From the NCBI RefSeq assembly GCF_035712445.1, contig NZ_DASTAT010000026.1:107386-171385 (forward strand): a DNA stretch of 64,000 nt. Reading direction: 5' to 3'. Shown here piece by piece: positions 62,270 through 64,000 of this stretch. The notes under the pieces were generated by a model that worked only from the letters and a program-made list of their open reading frames with translations, was not told where the DNA came from and did no database searches. This stretch comes from Oligoflexus sp. (GTDB taxonomy: Bacteria > Bdellovibrionota_B > Oligoflexia > Oligoflexales > Oligoflexaceae). The first letter of the stretch is position 1; each line of letters starts with the position of its first letter. The position numbers were made by a program, and so were the translations under genes.

Positions 62270-63040
62270 TCAATCCTTGCGCGCAATAAAATGCACGTAG
62301 CGGGCAAAATCACGATAGGGACTGAGTTTTCTGTAGCGGCGTTCCAGGGTCAGAAGATCATCAAGCTCGTGGAAGTCTTTCGCCTTGTTCGGGAAATAAT
62401 CGTAAAAGCAGCGCAGGCCCGCATGCAGTTCGATAGTCAAGCCCTGAGCGATCAAAGCATCGCGCACGCGTTCCGGCTCGATGGGATTCGGTGGGGTCAT
62501 CGCGTTGCTGCTGCCAGCGTAATCGTCGCCGTGCAGAATACGCTTGAAATCGCCTTTGATCAGGCTATTGAACACCGAGCGGTGCTTATTGTAAATGGTC
62601 AGCGAAAGATACGCGCCGGGATTCAGGCTCTGGGAAATCAAAGGCAGAAGCGCATAGGGATCATGCAGCCATTCCATAACCGCATGGATACAGATCAGAT
62701 CAAACTTTTGACCGGATGCCAGCGCATCCTGGGCCGCCATCTGCTTTACGGTCATGCGGCCTTCAAGCCCGAGTTCACGCGCTTCGGCTGCGGTATGCTC
62801 CACCATCTTCGCTGAAATATCCGTGGCCAGCACCTGATGGCCTTTTTTCGCCAGCCAGAGCCCCATATCACCCAGACCGCAGCCGCTATCCAGCACCGAA
62901 AGCGTCCGCCCCTCGTCTTTCAGAACGTATTCCAAAAGATCCTCACGGATCAGCGCTTCACGCACGAGGCCTTTTTTATTGGTTTTGATGCGGGATTGAA
63001 AACGGTCGAAGATTTCATCGAAATTACGGTCGTGACCCAT
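62270..63040 (-). CDS. cmoM: tRNA 5-carboxymethoxyuridine methyltransferase
   Basis: 256 residues. It begins MGHDRNFDEIFDRFQSRI, like E. coli CmoM (formerly SmtA), and keeps its order of motifs: VLDSGCGLGDMGLWLAKKGH (SAM site), QVLATDISAKMVEH, AAQDALAS, HAVMEWLHDP and FYDYFPNKAKDFHELDDLL. CmoM methylates cmo5U34 of certain tRNAs, improving wobble decoding. cmoA and cmoB are not in the window. The ATG at 63040 fits the family start; the longer frame to 63208 lies partly in nspC. Confidence 0.85.
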   Translation of the reverse strand: MGHDRNFDEIFDRFQSRIKTNKKGLVREALIREDLLEYVLKDEGRTLSVLDSGCGLGDMGLWLAKKGHQVLATDISAKMVEHTAAEARELGLEGRMTVKQMAAQDALASGQKFDLICIHAVMEWLHDPYALLPLISQSLNPGAYLSLTIYNKHRSVFNSLIKGDFKRILHGDDYAGSSNAMTPPNPIEPERVRDALIAQGLTIELHAGLRCFYDYFPNKAKDFHELDDLLTLERRYRKLSPYRDFARYVHFIARKD

Positions 63041-63063
63041 GGCAGCTTCACTTTCGGCAGGCA

Positions 63064-63097
63064 AAAGAAAAAATCCGGGGAAAAGACTCTCCCCGGA
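63064..63097 (-). terminator. strong terminator after nspC
   Basis: TCCGGGGA (63074-63081) / TCCCCGGA (63090-63097) is followed on the minus strand by TTTTTTCTTTTGCC. It separates nspC from cmoM. Confidence 0.92.
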
Positions 63098-63107
63098 CAA
63101 GTCGAAA

Positions 63108-64000
63108 TCAGCTGAGCCGATCCCGATAGTATTCGTAACCAAAGGACTTGATGAGCTGGTAGCTATCATCCGGATGACGCAAGACAATGGACGGCAGTCG
63201 CACACCATTGAAGTTGCTCGTCTTCACCATCGTGTAGTGGGACATATCGAGCAGCACAATGCGCTGGCCGATCTGAAGAGGCTGATCGAAGGAATAGTCC
63301 CCCACCACGTCACCCGCAAGGCAGGTCAGCCCGCCGAGGCGATAGGTATAAGGTTTTTCCCCGGGCATCCCCCCACCCACGATATCAGGGCGATAGGGCA
63401 TTTCCAGAACATCAGGCATGTGCGCCGTGGCACTCGTATCGAGGATCACAAGCGGCATGCCGTTTTCAATAATATCCATCACCGTTGCCACCAGGACGCC
63501 GGTGCGAATCGCAATCGCTTCCCCCGGTTCCAGGTAAACTTCAACGTGGGGATAACGCGCCTTGAAACCTTTGACGACACGAACAAGACGCTCGCGATCA
63601 TAATCAGGGCGCGTGATGTGATGCCCGCCGCCGAAGTTGATCCACTTCATCCGCGGAATGAATTCACCGAACTTCTCTTCCACCGCTGCGAGCGTCCGCT
63701 CCAGGGCATCCGAGTTCAGCTGGCAAAGATTGTGAAAATGCAGGCCTTCGATTCCATCCAGTTCGTCCGGATGGAATTGAGCACGGGTCGTTCCCAGACG
63801 CGAAAAGCGTGCGCAGGGGTCGTAGAGCTCGACTTCCGCTTCACGGTGTTCGGGGTTCACCCGAATGCCGCAGGAAATCTTGCGACCGCTGCCCAGCACC
63901 TTGGCCTTGTGCTGACGCCACTGGTTAAAGGAGTTGAACACGACGTGATCGCAGAGCTCCACGATCTCGTTCATGTCCGCATCACTATAAGCCGGCGCGT
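63108..64000 (-). CDS. nspC: carboxynorspermidine decarboxylase (N-terminus outside window)
   Basis: The frame is open to the window edge (APAYSDADMNEIVELCDHVV), so the start and the PLP-binding lysine lie beyond base 64000. The visible ~297 residues keep HFHNLCQLNSDALERTL, INFGGGHHITRPDYD, EPGEAIAIRTGVLVATV and CLAGDVVGDYSF. They end in SHYTMVKTSNFNGVRLPSI, all typical of NspC. It makes norspermidine or spermidine from carboxy-polyamines in the alternative carboxyspermidine pathway. The partner carboxyspermidine dehydrogenase is probably upstream, outside the window. Confidence 0.93.
   Translation of the reverse strand, partial: APAYSDADMNEIVELCDHVVFNSFNQWRQHKAKVLGSGRKISCGIRVNPEHREAEVELYDPCARFSRLGTTRAQFHPDELDGIEGLHFHNLCQLNSDALERTLAAVEEKFGEFIPRMKWINFGGGHHITRPDYDRERLVRVVKGFKARYPHVEVYLEPGEAIAIRTGVLVATVMDIIENGMPLVILDTSATAHMPDVLEMPYRPDIVGGGMPGEKPYTYRLGGLTCLAGDVVGDYSFDQPLQIGQRIVLLDMSHYTMVKTSNFNGVRLPSIVLRHPDDSYQLIKSFGYEYYRDRLS

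Overview
The window looks like chromosomal DNA of a Gram-negative bacterium of moderately high G+C (judged by eye). The mix suggests the Bdellovibrionota/Oligoflexia or a related deltaproteobacterial-type lineage. It holds several outer-membrane beta-barrels, many lipoproteins, 7TMR-DISM receptors, CheA-like Hpt kinases, PilZ and CheX-type signalling, and Gly/Ser/Asn/Cys-rich surface lipoproteins. This placement is inference from gene content; no rRNA gene is present to anchor it. I saw no tRNA, rRNA, CRISPR array, insertion sequence, integrase or prophage, so the region reads as ordinary core plus lineage-specific chromosome.

Layout. 1-5.4 kb: the end of an alpha/beta hydrolase, an acetoacetate-decarboxylase-like protein, a small unknown protein and a large 7TMR-DISM/Hpt/ATPase kinase, then a barrel protein and an unlisted 46-residue membrane protein. 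5.4-7.4 kb: a PadR / HAAS-domain / DUF4097 operon. 7.6-11 kb: a permuted ATP-grasp protein, an NTF2-like protein, a zinc-ribbon protein and an MFS exporter. 11.2-15.3 kb: a Cys-rich lipoprotein, a TPR lipoprotein and a barrel protein. 15.4-17.8 kb: a PilZ protein and a RumA-type methyltransferase. 17.8-21.3 kb: argR-argG-argH with a cluster of ArgR-like half-sites. 21.3-27.6 kb: DUF445, a ferric-reductase-like/cytochrome-b5-like pair, a CheX-like protein, an HTH protein with an apparently dead ImmA/IrrE domain, and an RDD-like protein with coding repeats. 27.8-33.9 kb: cysS, hutI, mgtC-like, a hybrid histidine kinase and a HAD phosphatase. 34-40 kb: a barrel protein, a solute-binding protein, a PQQ-type sugar dehydrogenase, a 7TMR-DISM/PP2C phosphatase and a DUF2167 protein. 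40-42.8 kb: an M48 lipoprotein / FadL-like / greA operon. 43-50.2 kb: a ~1,490-residue kelch lipoprotein, an SH3 protein, tyrS and a CobU-like protein. 50.2-54.3 kb: one 1,359-residue protein joining topoisomerase III to RecQ. 54.5-58 kb: a fasciclin protein and a FIST/Hpt-kinase pair. 58.2-64 kb: an HlyD/FtsX/ABC efflux operon, cmoM and the end of nspC.

The most interesting object is the topoisomerase III-RecQ fusion at 50220-54299. It places the two activities of the RecQ-Top3 decatenation/dissolution partnership in one polypeptide, in the reverse order to reverse gyrase. The second is a paralogous family of 'stripped' CheA-like kinases (PAS-like, Hpt, HATPase, no CheW-binding domain). One copy is fused to a 7TMR-DISM receptor (1574-4375) and one is coupled in an operon to a FIST sensor (55039-57952). 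Three further points are sharp and checkable: a CobU homologue lacking the guanylylated histidine, an ImmA/IrrE-like regulator lacking HExxH, and mutually exclusive hairpins between greA and the DUF2167 gene.

Limits: all domain calls come from reading motifs by eye. Start sites are chosen from ribosome-binding sites and family lengths. No searches or folding computations were run.
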